A stretch of 64,000 nucleotides of DNA from Vibrio sinaloensis. Lineage in GTDB: Bacteria; Pseudomonadota; Gammaproteobacteria; Enterobacterales; Vibrionaceae. Of this stretch, positions 1 to 8,401 are shown one piece after another; position 1 is the stretch's first letter, and every line of letters begins with the position of its first letter. The position numbers and the translations under genes are program-made. The notes below the pieces were generated by a model. It saw only the letters and a program-made list of their open reading frames with translations, was not told where the DNA came from and made no database searches. The stretch covers positions 682,001-746,000 of the forward strand of contig NZ_CP096200.1 of the NCBI RefSeq assembly GCF_023195835.1. Reading direction: 5' to 3'.

Positions 1-85
1 AGGGACTATCGCCGCCACTATCACACCCGACCAGCAACAAGGCGCCAGTTAATCCCAGCGCCAGGGCTATCTTGTTCGCTCTCAT
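1..85 (-). CDS. Lipoprotein, N-terminal part only
   Basis: Only the first 28 codons are in the window; the rest lies beyond base 1. The protein begins with basic residues (MRANK), then a hydrophobic stretch and the lipobox LVGC, followed by a flexible DSGGDS segment. This is a typical signal peptidase II lipoprotein start, so the product is probably anchored in the inner or outer membrane by a lipidated cysteine at residue 21. A good ribosome binding site (GGGAGG) lies 5 bases before the ATG. The gene points away from the LuxR gene's start and is read on the same strand, downstream of it. Function cannot be told from this fragment. Confidence 0.7.
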   Translation of the reverse strand, partial: MRANKIALALGLTGALLLVGCDSGGDSP

Positions 86-200
86 GTTGCCTCCCTAGCA
101 ATCGCGCACTTCGTTGAGTCACAATCAGCTTAGAAAGCAGCCATTTAAAGCTCATCACCCATTTGGGGGATGAATGATTTCTAGTTACAGCGGCTTTGAT

Positions 201-1025
201 TTATATCAATTCTGCTAAACGCGAAGGCGGGCTCATCCATCGCTTGGTCGGCGCTGGCACACGCTCAAAATAACGACTCAGCAGTTGATTCTGATGACGG
301 CAGTCAGTTTTATGCAAGATCTGTTTGATTTGGCTGCGCACCGTCTCTTTTGAAACGTTACGCATTTTGGCCACTTCACTGCCATCAAAGCCTTGCGCCA
401 GCAAACTCAAGACCGAAAGCTCGGCGCTGGTCAACAGTTCAAGCGGCAGAGCTGGCCCCGCGTGCGTGGCCAACTGGGCAAAACGGCTCTCCATCTCGCG
501 CTGCGCCAGCCAATAATTGCCCCAACTGCGTAAAAACTGCCAAACGTTTTGCAACTGAGATTGGTCGCGTTGGCTTAACCGCGCGTCACCATGGCTACTC
601 AACATCAAATAGTGGCGATGATTCAAATGCACCAATCCACTGTGAGAGTGGTGAAGCTCCATGGTCGGCACTAAGATATCTTGGAAGATAGGGTCGCGAA
701 TAGTTGTGACTGGCAGCATCTGCTGCATGTACATCAAATTGCCCAGCAAACCACGCTGCATATAGTGATGAAAGAATGCATCGTGGTCGATGTGACGCTG
801 ATAAACGGCCATTTGGTGCTCAGAAAAGCCATGTACGTGTTGATAGATTGGCGTTTGCTTAGCGTCAATAATCATCAGCACAAAGTAGTTTAAGCCCAAT
901 CGCCCAAGCTCGAGTGTGAGTAAATACTCTAAATTATGGCCAGACACATTGGCATATGTTGACCGTTGCAACCAGTCGTTCATTGGCGTCACCTTGATTT
1001 GCAGCCCACCTGACGTTTGGGACAT
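201..1025 (-). CDS. LuxR-type HTH transcriptional regulator
   Basis: A 274-residue regulator with a C-terminal LuxR/FixJ-type helix-turn-helix at about residues 198-245 (LTSAELSVLSLLAQG, then the recognition helix SKETVRSQIKQIL). The N-terminal 190 residues have no motif I can assign; they are rich in histidine and aromatic residues and may form a sensing domain, as in the autoinducer-type LuxR layout, but no acyl-homoserine-lactone signature is evident. Two starts are possible: ATG at 1025 with a weak binding site, or ATG at 983 (MNDWLQ), which has AAGG at good spacing. It lies upstream of the cut lipoprotein gene on the same strand and downstream of the alkyl sulfatase terminator. The target genes are unknown. 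Confidence 0.8.
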   Translation of the reverse strand: MSQTSGGLQIKVTPMNDWLQRSTYANVSGHNLEYLLTLELGRLGLNYFVLMIIDAKQTPIYQHVHGFSEHQMAVYQRHIDHDAFFHHYMQRGLLGNLMYMQQMLPVTTIRDPIFQDILVPTMELHHSHSGLVHLNHRHYLMLSSHGDARLSQRDQSQLQNVWQFLRSWGNYWLAQREMESRFAQLATHAGPALPLELLTSAELSVLSLLAQGFDGSEVAKMRNVSKETVRSQIKQILHKTDCRHQNQLLSRYFERVPAPTKRWMSPPSRLAELI

Positions 1026-1110
1026 TGACTCATGTCTCTAATGATTAAATTAGTCAAAAAATCGCCACCGTCATGCAACCGAGATCAAACTATTGCGATA
1101 CCAAATGAAA

Positions 1111-1143
1111 AAAGCCCCAATTGAGTCAATCAATTGGGGCTTT
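1111..1143 (-). terminator. Rho-independent terminator of the alkyl sulfatase gene
   Basis: An inverted repeat (AGCCCCAATTGA / TCAATTGGGGCT) with a 5-base loop is followed, on the minus strand, by a run of T. It sits just after the stop codon of the sulfatase gene. Confidence 0.85.
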
Positions 1144-1157
1144 AGTGTTAACAGCGA

Positions 1158-3215
1158 TTAGTTATAAATCTTAGTATCGACTTCTTGACCTTGTGCCGGG
1201 CGAGGAACAATCTCAAATGCTGATTCAAAGTCTGTGCTCACCGACATCAGAGTTTGTAGCACTGATTTATCACCTTCCAAGCCTGCTTGGCCCATTTCGA
1301 ACAACTGTTGCAAGTTAGTTTGCTGCAACAAGATTTTGTTGATATCGGCCTTGTTGATGTGCAGCGTTGCGTCGGCATCTTTAAGCTCTGTGGTCTGAAT
1401 GTTGTTTAAGTTACCGTTAGACAGTTCAACAAAGTAGGTCTCTTTTAGGTCTGGCACGTTCACAGCGAGAGTGAAGTCTTTACCATCCGCCTCTTTCGCT
1501 ACGACTTTCACTGCCATGTAATCGAGTAGGTTTTCTACCGTCATCGCCGACAACACATCAGGTGAAGTGGTTTTCGGGTTGCCTGGGCGGGTACCGATAC
1601 GAACTTCTTGCGCACCCGTTAAGAAGATATTACGCCAACCAGCCCCTTCTGCTTGGTAACCTTGCTGCTCCCAGTTATCACCTAACAGTTTGCGCGCTTC
1701 AAGATGAGAGTCACAAGCTCGGACAATGTGGTCAAGCATGACACCTGCGAAGCGGTACTCACCTTTATCAAAGAAGGTTTTCGCAGTTTGGTAACCCGCG
1801 TCACAACCACCGTATGCAGTGACAAAGCGCTCGGCTTCTTCAGCCACTGTCATGCGGTCTAGATTCGCTGGGTTCATATCAAAGTAACCTAGGTACATGT
1901 TGTAGACCGCACGCGCATTGTGACTGTAAGTGCCGTGGTAACCATTGGTGTGCCACATCTGCTGCAGGCTCATTGGCAGCTCATCGTTGATGGTCGCGCC
2001 GATGTCTTGCAGCACCATACCGCTGTTGGCTAGACGAAGCGTTTGGTTGTGTACAAAGCCGTAGTTGTCACGTTGCGCTTTCATAAATTCGTTGATGTTG
2101 TCATTGCCCCACATTGGCGCTGAGTGAGAACCCATTAGGATTTCGATCTCGCCACCCCAAGCGTTGACCATCTCGTTGATGTCTTTCGACCATTTCAGAG
2201 CATCACGCACTTTGGCACCGCGCAGAGTGTAGATGTTGTGCATGCCTTGGTATAGCATCTCACCAGTCCAGATCACTTTGTGCTCAGGTAGGTAAGCCAC
2301 GTTACCAGCGGGTGCCTCGGTACCTGCGGTATCCATAAACACAAACTTCACCCCATCAATTTCACGCTCGTGGAATTTTTGTTTGTCGCCTGATGGCAGC
2401 GTTTCATCTGGCATCACTAGCGTGATTTGGTAATCCGGCCCTTGAGACCAACCATTTGACAGCGCCGCATCGACAACACCGGTGGTCGACGCCGCACCTA
2501 AAGTTGCCCCGTATTGGTAGGCTGCACGACGTGACATGGCATTACCCGCTAACACGTTCTCATCAACGGTTTCTTTAACAAAACCATGTGGCGCGTAGAC
2601 TTTTACATCAGGGAAACGGTTTTTAACCGCGCGTGAGCCACCAAAATGGTCAGCGTGAGAGTGAGAGTAAATCATCGCAACCACTGGCTCATCACCGCCT
2701 TCTGGCACATTGCTTAAGAAGAACTCTAATGACGCTTCCATCGCTTTATCGTGCATCAATACGTCGTACACGATCCAGCCTGAATCTGATTTAATGAAGG
2801 TGGTTGACGCTAAGTCAGTACCACGCACTTGATAGATGCCATCGGTCACTTGGTAAAGACCGTTGGCTGAAAAGTTAGCCTGACCTTGGCGCCATAGTGA
2901 TGGATTTACTGTGTCTGGAGACGAGTCATGCAGGCGTAGACCTTCATGCAGGTTGACGAAACGGTCACGCAGAGTGGCGTGCGTTTTTTCGTCCAACTCA
3001 ACGATAAGACCGCGGTCGTTGTCAGTGAAAACCTTGGTGTCTTGGTAGTTCAAGGTTTCGGCAAATGCCTGGTTAGCCGCGACTGTATGTTCGGAGGCTG
3101 ACTTGCCCTTGGTGCTGGTTAAACCACTGACATTGATATGCTCGTGATCATGAGTGCTTGCCACTACACCAAAAGAGAAACTAGAGACAGCAAGAGCTAG
3201 AATTGACTTGTTCAT
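1158..3215 (-). CDS. Exported alkyl sulfatase, SdsA1/BDS1 type
   Basis: Metallo-beta-lactamase-fold sulfatase that hydrolyses the sulfate ester of primary alkyl sulfates such as dodecyl sulfate. The hallmark HSHADHFGG metal-binding motif lies near residue 185, followed by the conserved EAPAGN and GSHSAPMWG segments. The last 130 residues look like the SCP2-like lipid-binding domain of SdsA1. Length (685 residues) is near that of SdsA1 and E. coli YjcS. The N-terminus (MNKSILALAVSSFSFGVVAS) is a Sec signal peptide, so the enzyme is probably periplasmic. I place the start at 3215, where AAGG lies 8 bases upstream, instead of the ATG 15 bases earlier, whose GGA is too close. A LysR gene lies upstream on the same strand and is a likely regulator. 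Confidence 0.92.
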   Translation of the reverse strand: MNKSILALAVSSFSFGVVASTHDHEHINVSGLTSTKGKSASEHTVAANQAFAETLNYQDTKVFTDNDRGLIVELDEKTHATLRDRFVNLHEGLRLHDSSPDTVNPSLWRQGQANFSANGLYQVTDGIYQVRGTDLASTTFIKSDSGWIVYDVLMHDKAMEASLEFFLSNVPEGGDEPVVAMIYSHSHADHFGGSRAVKNRFPDVKVYAPHGFVKETVDENVLAGNAMSRRAAYQYGATLGAASTTGVVDAALSNGWSQGPDYQITLVMPDETLPSGDKQKFHEREIDGVKFVFMDTAGTEAPAGNVAYLPEHKVIWTGEMLYQGMHNIYTLRGAKVRDALKWSKDINEMVNAWGGEIEILMGSHSAPMWGNDNINEFMKAQRDNYGFVHNQTLRLANSGMVLQDIGATINDELPMSLQQMWHTNGYHGTYSHNARAVYNMYLGYFDMNPANLDRMTVAEEAERFVTAYGGCDAGYQTAKTFFDKGEYRFAGVMLDHIVRACDSHLEARKLLGDNWEQQGYQAEGAGWRNIFLTGAQEVRIGTRPGNPKTTSPDVLSAMTVENLLDYMAVKVVAKEADGKDFTLAVNVPDLKETYFVELSNGNLNNIQTTELKDADATLHINKADINKILLQQTNLQQLFEMGQAGLEGDKSVLQTLMSVSTDFESAFEIVPRPAQGQEVDTKIYN

Positions 3216-3297
3216 CGTAGATACCTTCATTCCGCAACCGTAAATAAACTGATTAGCGCTACCATGTAGCGTTTCGATGAGGTCACTATAACGAACT

Positions 3298-3352
3298 AGA
3301 TATCAGCAAATAACCGTAATAATCCATATCTGATATTTATATATATGATATC
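3298..3352. promoter_or_regulatory. Candidate LysR operator upstream of the alkyl sulfatase gene
   Basis: The gap between the LysR gene and the sulfatase gene holds AGATATCAG at 3298-3306, the palindrome ATATCTGATAT at 3326-3336 and a further GATATC at 3347-3352. Interrupted dyads of this size are usual for LysR-type regulators. The link to the neighbouring LysR protein is inferred. Confidence 0.35.
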
Positions 3353-3355
3353 TAA

Positions 3356-4252
3356 TTACTCAATCGCACTCGATATCAAATCTCTTAGCCAGCTATTTGC
3401 TTGGTTGGTATGCATTTTTGCCAGAGCGATCATGTAGGAATCAAAAGTGTGATTGGCAAACGGAAAAGGAAGCAAATCTAGATTGAAAGCCGATTGGTAG
3501 CGCTGAGCAACCGAGAGAGGGACCACACCTACGGCTTCACTATAAGAGATGGCTTCGATCATACCGAGTAGAGACTTGTGCTCACTGTAGGCATTGCGCT
3601 GTGGCAGCACTTCATCAGTAATCCAATCGACAAACTTTAGATTGAGTCGAGTCAGATCAAACAGCGCGTGTTGCTCATTGAGATAACTCGACTTACTCAT
3701 TGTGTTTGAATTTAAACGCGGGTGTCCTTGTTTGACAATGCAGCACAGCTCTTCTTGCTTTACAACCACCGAGTTAAACATCGCGCCTGTGGGGCGACTG
3801 ATATCAATCACCAGATCCACTCGCTCGTTGATCAGGTCATCGTAGATTTTTTCTTCATCAGAGGGCATTTCAATTAGAAACACCTCGATAGAAGTATCCA
3901 TTAACCGTTGATCTAAGCTTTGGCGCAGAGTGTGAAACATAGCTTCATGGCAATAGACAACAAATCGATGATAGGTAACAGGATTAAACTCAGACAGCCC
4001 CTCCATTAACGACTCCATCTCTAATAATGGCGCCTGCAGTTGGCTGTAAAACTCTTGAGCAAAACGGGTAGGTTTCACACCTCGTCCTGTGCGACTAAAC
4101 AACGCCTGACCAACCTGACTCTTCAAGCGGGTGAGACCGTTACTCACCGCAGACTGAGTGACATTAAGTTTATCGGCAGCTTTTGTTACCGAACCTTGTT
4201 CGTAAACGGCGGCAAATACTTTCAGCAAGTTGAGATCAAGTTTTTGAGACAT
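3356..4252 (-). CDS. LysR-type transcriptional regulator
   Basis: A 298-residue LysR regulator. The N-terminal winged HTH (DLNLLKVFAAVYEQGSVTKA, then LNVTQSAVSNGLTRLK) occupies residues 5-65, and the rest is the periplasmic-binding-protein-like effector domain. It ends about 140 bases before the start of the alkyl sulfatase gene on the same strand, so it probably controls that gene; both may also be co-transcribed. The DSYMIALAKMH stretch near the C-terminus is usual for the NodD/LeuO-like subgroup, which fits but does not prove an activator role. The inducer is unknown. Confidence 0.9.
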   Translation of the reverse strand: MSQKLDLNLLKVFAAVYEQGSVTKAADKLNVTQSAVSNGLTRLKSQVGQALFSRTGRGVKPTRFAQEFYSQLQAPLLEMESLMEGLSEFNPVTYHRFVVYCHEAMFHTLRQSLDQRLMDTSIEVFLIEMPSDEEKIYDDLINERVDLVIDISRPTGAMFNSVVVKQEELCCIVKQGHPRLNSNTMSKSSYLNEQHALFDLTRLNLKFVDWITDEVLPQRNAYSEHKSLLGMIEAISYSEAVGVVPLSVAQRYQSAFNLDLLPFPFANHTFDSYMIALAKMHTNQANSWLRDLISSAIE

Positions 4253-4539
4253 GATAAATGGTTATCTATTTTTGCATCAGGCGTGCTGTCCACTCTACCA
4301 CAAAAACTCACCGCTTCACTTGCTGTACGAGGCGCCGTAGCGCGAGAAAAACAGTGTTGGGTTCGAGATTTATTTCAAGCTGTTTCACAACCTGCAAGTT
4401 TTACTCAATTCGCAACACACCTTTACAAATCGAACTTGGAAAAATCCCTGCTTGGTACAACACTTAGATCAATAGGACGATGGCTGAGGATCAATCGTTT
4501 CAGCGCTCGTCATACTGAACACAATCTAAGGAGCCAGGG

Positions 4540-5475
4540 ATGAAAAGGTTTAAAAACATACTGTATGTCAGCCAAGGACTGCCAAGCGAGAGCGACTCTA
4601 TTGGCCAAGCACTGCGTCTCTCGTCGGCAAACCAAGCAACCCTCAACGGCTTGATTGTGAGTCCCGCGCTGCCAGCGCACATGGAACAATATCAAGAGCT
4701 GTACCGTGGCTCGCTGTTTCAATCTTTGGAACAACAAATAAGCCAAGCTCGCCAAGTCAACGACATCAGCCATGCTGATACGCCGTTTCCATTGCATCTC
4801 TCCTGTGACGAGCATCCTGCCGTCACTATTATTCGTTCGGTATTGAGTCAAAAGCATGATTTGGTGATCAAAGACGCCGAGCCCGTCGATGATGATGGCG
4901 AGGGCTTTAAGGCGATGGACATGACGCTATTACGTAAATGCCCATGCCCAGTTTGGTTAAACCGCCCCGCTCACCAGCCGAGAAACAAGCGTCGTGTCGC
5001 GGTGGCGATAGATCCCACCAGCAACAGCGAAGAGCACCACCGATTGTCATTGCGCTTGCTCGAGTTGGCTCGCTCGATTGCCGATAGCTGCGACAGTCGC
5101 CTACACGTGGTGTCGTGTTGGGAGTATCAACTTGAGCGCTACTTAAGCAATCATGTGTGGATCAAAATCGAAGACCAAGAGCTTAACCGTGAACTCGACA
5201 AAGCCAAACAGCATCATCGTCAAGCGCTCGATTCGATGATTGCTGAAGCCAATATCTCAGGCAATATTCAAGTGCATCATTTGCATGGTGTGCCGGATGA
5301 CAAGATTCCTGACTGTGTGGAAAGTGAAGATATTGATGTGTTGGTGATGGGGACACTGGCAAGAACCGGAATTCCCGGCTTTGTGATTGGTAATACCGCC
5401 GAGAATATATTGCAGTCAGTGAAGTGTTCTTTGGTTGCCTTAAAGCCAGATGGGTTCGTGTCACCCATCAGCTAG
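4540..5475 (+). CDS. Tandem universal stress protein (UspE-like)
   Basis: A 311-residue protein with two Usp domains, as in UspE. The N-terminal domain (1-145) is degenerate. The C-terminal domain (about 150-305) keeps the ATP-binding loop pattern G-2x-G-9x-G(S/T): GTLARTG followed by GFVIGNTAE. The protein probably acts in the cytoplasm in stress or stationary phase. AAGGAG lies six bases before the ATG. It converges on the mrpG end of the Mrp operon with only 9 bases between the two stop codons. The 287-bp gap between it and the divergent LysR gene holds no motif I recognise. Confidence 0.88.
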   Translation: MKRFKNILYVSQGLPSESDSIGQALRLSSANQATLNGLIVSPALPAHMEQYQELYRGSLFQSLEQQISQARQVNDISHADTPFPLHLSCDEHPAVTIIRSVLSQKHDLVIKDAEPVDDDGEGFKAMDMTLLRKCPCPVWLNRPAHQPRNKRRVAVAIDPTSNSEEHHRLSLRLLELARSIADSCDSRLHVVSCWEYQLERYLSNHVWIKIEDQELNRELDKAKQHHRQALDSMIAEANISGNIQVHHLHGVPDDKIPDCVESEDIDVLVMGTLARTGIPGFVIGNTAENILQSVKCSLVALKPDGFVSPIS

Positions 5476-5484
5476 ATCAGGTTA

Positions 5485-5811
5485 TTAGCTGTTAGGTTTA
5501 TTATTCTCAGGCTTATTACTCTGGTTGCGCCACATTTTATACCCGCTGTGGCGCATCGCCTTGCCTAATAGATGCGTGCCTACCGGCGCGGTCAAGAAGA
5601 TAAACAGCGCGGTGCCCACCACACGCGACCACACGGTTAAGTCTGACAACGCAAACGCCACGGCTAATAGCAAAGCGCCGAGCCCAACCGTTCCCGCCTT
5701 AGTGGCAGCGTGCATTCGAGTGTAAAGGTCAGGCATTCTCAGCACGCCTAAACTGGCAATAAAAATGAGTATGGTGCCGACAATCAATAGCACACTAATC
5801 AGCAGCGTCAT
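5485..5811 (-). CDS. mrpG: Mrp antiporter subunit G
   Basis: A 108-residue membrane protein with three predicted helices and the MrpG signatures LGVLRMPDLYTRMHAATKAGT and APVGTHLLGKA. It is the last gene of the Mrp operon and belongs to the hetero-oligomeric Na+/H+ antiporter of the inner membrane. Its start codon overlaps the mrpF stop codon by one base, so translation is coupled. Confidence 0.93.
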   Translation of the reverse strand: MTLLISVLLIVGTILIFIASLGVLRMPDLYTRMHAATKAGTVGLGALLLAVAFALSDLTVWSRVVGTALFIFLTAPVGTHLLGKAMRHSGYKMWRNQSNKPENNKPNS

Positions 5812-6089
5812 TATTCCTCTCCTATCTGCTTCACAATCAAACGAGCAAACACCACGGTGCCGAGAAAGGCCACTAATCCCAAGGTAATGGCAATATCCAA
5901 CAGCGCTTCTTGGCCGCTCTCTAAGGTAAACACCGCGATAAAGCCTATGGTGATAAAGGCAATCACATCCAGTGCTACCACACGATCAGCCAAAGTTGGA
6001 CCTTGCACCAACCTCACTAAAGCCATCGCAATGCTGACGATTAACCCAAAGTAAGCAAAATAGACCGACATCGTCATCCAACTATCCAC
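5811..6089 (-). CDS. mrpF: Mrp antiporter subunit F
   Basis: A 92-residue, three-helix membrane protein with the MrpF core (RLVQGPTLADRVVALDVI). It is part of the Mrp complex that exchanges Na+ (and possibly K+ or Li+) for protons. The start overlaps the end of mrpE by 8 bases and the stop overlaps the mrpG start. Confidence 0.93.
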   Translation of the reverse strand: MDSWMTMSVYFAYFGLIVSIAMALVRLVQGPTLADRVVALDVIAFITIGFIAVFTLESGQEALLDIAITLGLVAFLGTVVFARLIVKQIGEE

Positions 6090-6558
6090 GAGTCACCTCC
6101 AAAATGCGCTTCTCTAAACCCTGTTTGATCGGCTCTATCACTTGATCATGCCGCTCAGCAAACATGGCATGAACAATAAGGTGCTTTTTATCTGGCGTCA
6201 CATCGAGACTCAGACTGCCCGGCGTCAATGAGACCATATTTGCCAACAAGGTGATCTCCAGATCGCTACTGACCTCCAGTGGCACATACACAATGTCGGG
6301 TTGGCTCAAGTGAGTTGGTGTAACCACATCCCAAACCACACGTGCAGCCGATACGATCAGCTCATAAAAGAAGAACAGCAATAACCCGAGTGAAGCACGA
6401 AAACGGCGAAAGTAACTGGTTTTCAAGCCAAACGGCTGACTAAGCCGCAAAGCAACAAAACCGAGCGCGAAGCCAACCACGAAGCTCAGGCTGTCGTATT
6501 GCCCGTTTAACAGCATCCAAGCCATGGCAAGAAACAAGTTGAGCAAGAAATAGTTCAT
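6082..6558 (-). CDS. mrpE: Mrp antiporter subunit E
   Basis: A 158-residue MrpE family protein: two N-terminal membrane helices followed by a soluble domain with the family segment LANMVSLTPGSLSLDV. MrpE supports assembly and activity of the antiporter. It overlaps mrpD by four bases (ATGA). Confidence 0.93.
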   Translation of the reverse strand: MNYFLLNLFLAMAWMLLNGQYDSLSFVVGFALGFVALRLSQPFGLKTSYFRRFRASLGLLLFFFYELIVSAARVVWDVVTPTHLSQPDIVYVPLEVSSDLEITLLANMVSLTPGSLSLDVTPDKKHLIVHAMFAERHDQVIEPIKQGLEKRILEVTRG

Positions 6559-8048
6559 CGCGCCTCTCCTAGCACCGCAGTCACATAATCATCTGGACTC
6601 AGCAGTTGCGCCGCTGCGTGCTGAGCAAACTGATAAAACGGCTCAGCCGCCAAGCCGATGATCACACTCAGCCCTGTCAGGGTAATGATTGGCAGGTAGT
6701 ATCCCCACCGAGTGGGCACACGATGAAGCGGCGTATCATCGCTCGGGGCTGGCTTCCAAAATGCTTCAGCCCAGATTTTGCTCATCGAGAACACAGTAAG
6801 TAGCCCCACCACTAACGCAGTTGCTGCCAGTAGATAGTGCTGTTGTTCAATACTGGATTTGATCACCAGAAACTTGCCCCAAAAACCTGACAACGGAGGA
6901 AACCCAGCCAATGAAAACGCAGGAATAATAAACAGTAGCGCTAAACCAGGCATGGCTTTGTAAGCGCCACCGAGCTGACTCAAATGGCTCGACCCCATTT
7001 GGCGCTCGAGTACGCCGCCAATAAGAAACAAGTTCGCTTTCACTATGATGTGGTGGATGATGTAAAAAATCGCCCCAGCTAACGCCAACGGGGTATACAG
7101 TGCCAACCCCATAATCATGTAACCAATCTGGCTGATAATGTGGAACGAGAGGATTTTCTTAACATCGAACTGACTGGCGGCGCCCAATACGCCGGTCAGC
7201 ATGGTCAAACCGGCCACCACAATGAGTAACGGTTGCAAGCCCATCTCAGGTAAAGGAAACACTAAGCTAAACATTCGCATCAACGCATACACCCCTACCT
7301 TGGTGAGCAAGGCAGCAAACAGCGCCACAACACCACTCGGAAGCGTATGGTAAGAGGCGGGCAACCAGGCAAACAGCGGAAACAAGGCGGCTTTAATCGC
7401 AAACGCAAACAGAAACAGTGCAGCTAACATCCGCTGCATATCCAGCGAAACCTGCGGCAATTTACTGTGTAAATCGGCCAAATTTAACGTACCTGTGGCC
7501 CCATAGAGTAAGCCTATAGCGAGCAGTAAACTCAAGGTTGAAATCAAGTTCAGCACCACATATTTCACCGCGCCATCAATTTGGGTTTTATCAGCATCGA
7601 GTACCATTAGCGCAAACGAAGCAATCAGCATCACTTCAAACCAGACATAGAGATTGAATACATCGCCGGTCAAGAATGCCCCGTAGATCCCGGCCAGTAA
7701 AATGTGAAAGTAGCAGTGATATAATCCGTAGCTGGTTTGTTTGGCGAGATCAGCAATGGCATAGACAACAGCGGCCAAGCCAATGATCGCAGTGACCACC
7801 ACCATGGCCGCACTCAGATGATCCGCCACAAAAACAATCCCAAACGGCGCAGCCCATTCACCAAATGCCACTGCCTGCACGCCAGTGCCAATAACATCTG
7901 CCATTAACAGTAAAGCCACCACTAACTGCAAAGCGGCGCCAAGTACACTCACCCACTCAACCCAGCGCGGTTGCGTACGCAACGTGTACAGGAGCACCCC
8001 TGTGCCCAACGCCAGTACAACAGGCAAGGTAAGAAGTAGCCCGCTCAT
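6555..8048 (-). CDS. mrpD: Mrp antiporter subunit D
   Basis: A 497-residue proton-translocating subunit related to complex I NuoL/M/N. The conserved features are the charged helix KAALFPLFAWLPASYHTLP and the buried lysines and histidines in SFHIISQIGYM and IIHHIIVKANLF. About 14 membrane helices are expected. It lies in the middle of the operon and overlaps mrpC and mrpE by four bases each. Confidence 0.95.
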   Translation of the reverse strand: MSGLLLTLPVVLALGTGVLLYTLRTQPRWVEWVSVLGAALQLVVALLLMADVIGTGVQAVAFGEWAAPFGIVFVADHLSAAMVVVTAIIGLAAVVYAIADLAKQTSYGLYHCYFHILLAGIYGAFLTGDVFNLYVWFEVMLIASFALMVLDADKTQIDGAVKYVVLNLISTLSLLLAIGLLYGATGTLNLADLHSKLPQVSLDMQRMLAALFLFAFAIKAALFPLFAWLPASYHTLPSGVVALFAALLTKVGVYALMRMFSLVFPLPEMGLQPLLIVVAGLTMLTGVLGAASQFDVKKILSFHIISQIGYMIMGLALYTPLALAGAIFYIIHHIIVKANLFLIGGVLERQMGSSHLSQLGGAYKAMPGLALLFIIPAFSLAGFPPLSGFWGKFLVIKSSIEQQHYLLAATALVVGLLTVFSMSKIWAEAFWKPAPSDDTPLHRVPTRWGYYLPIITLTGLSVIIGLAAEPFYQFAQHAAAQLLSPDDYVTAVLGEAR

Positions 8049-8401
8049 CTTTCTTGCTCCGAGTTGCGCATCTTATCCACATCCGCGCTCCCTGTTTCAA
8101 CGAATGCGCGATAAATCAGCAGCAAGGCGAATACCAGCAAACCAAAACCGATCACAATCGCGGTGAGTATCAGGGCTTGCGGCAGCGAATTAGCGGCCCC
8201 TTCAGGAGGAAGTGTGGCACTGGCATCAATCAACGGCGGTACAGCGACCGTAAGTCGACCTGAAACCAGAATCGACAAGTTCACAGCGCTACTCAATATG
8301 ATCAGGCCAAACAACACGCGCAGGACGTGCTTTTCCATCATCAAGTAGATGCCAGCCGCCACCATGACGCCTATCACTAAACTCCACAGTACTTCCATCA
8401 A
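8045..8401 (-). CDS. mrpC: Mrp antiporter subunit C
   Basis: A 118-residue NuoK-like subunit with three helices. The motif [21 protein letters not shown] is typical of MrpC, and the C-terminal half has [19 protein letters not shown] sequence (here [15 protein letters not shown]). It overlaps both mrpA and mrpD by four bases. Confidence 0.94.
   Translation of the reverse strand: MMEVLWSLVIGVMVAAGIYLMMEKHVLRVLFGLIILSSAVNLSILVSGRLTVAVPPLIDASATLPPEGAANSLPQALILTAIVIGFGLLVFALLLIYRAFVETGSADVDKMRNSEQER

Noticed and set aside
7460..7474. ATTTACTGTGTAAAT as a seventh parS2 site inside mrpD
   Set aside because: One of the fixed bases differs (TTTACT instead of TTTACA), so I do not count it.
8073..8081. 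Perfect DnaA box TTATCCACA inside mrpC; another at 14081-14089 in the INDY gene
   Set aside because: Nine-base matches inside coding regions far from the origin are expected by chance; neither has iterons or AT-rich DNA beside it.
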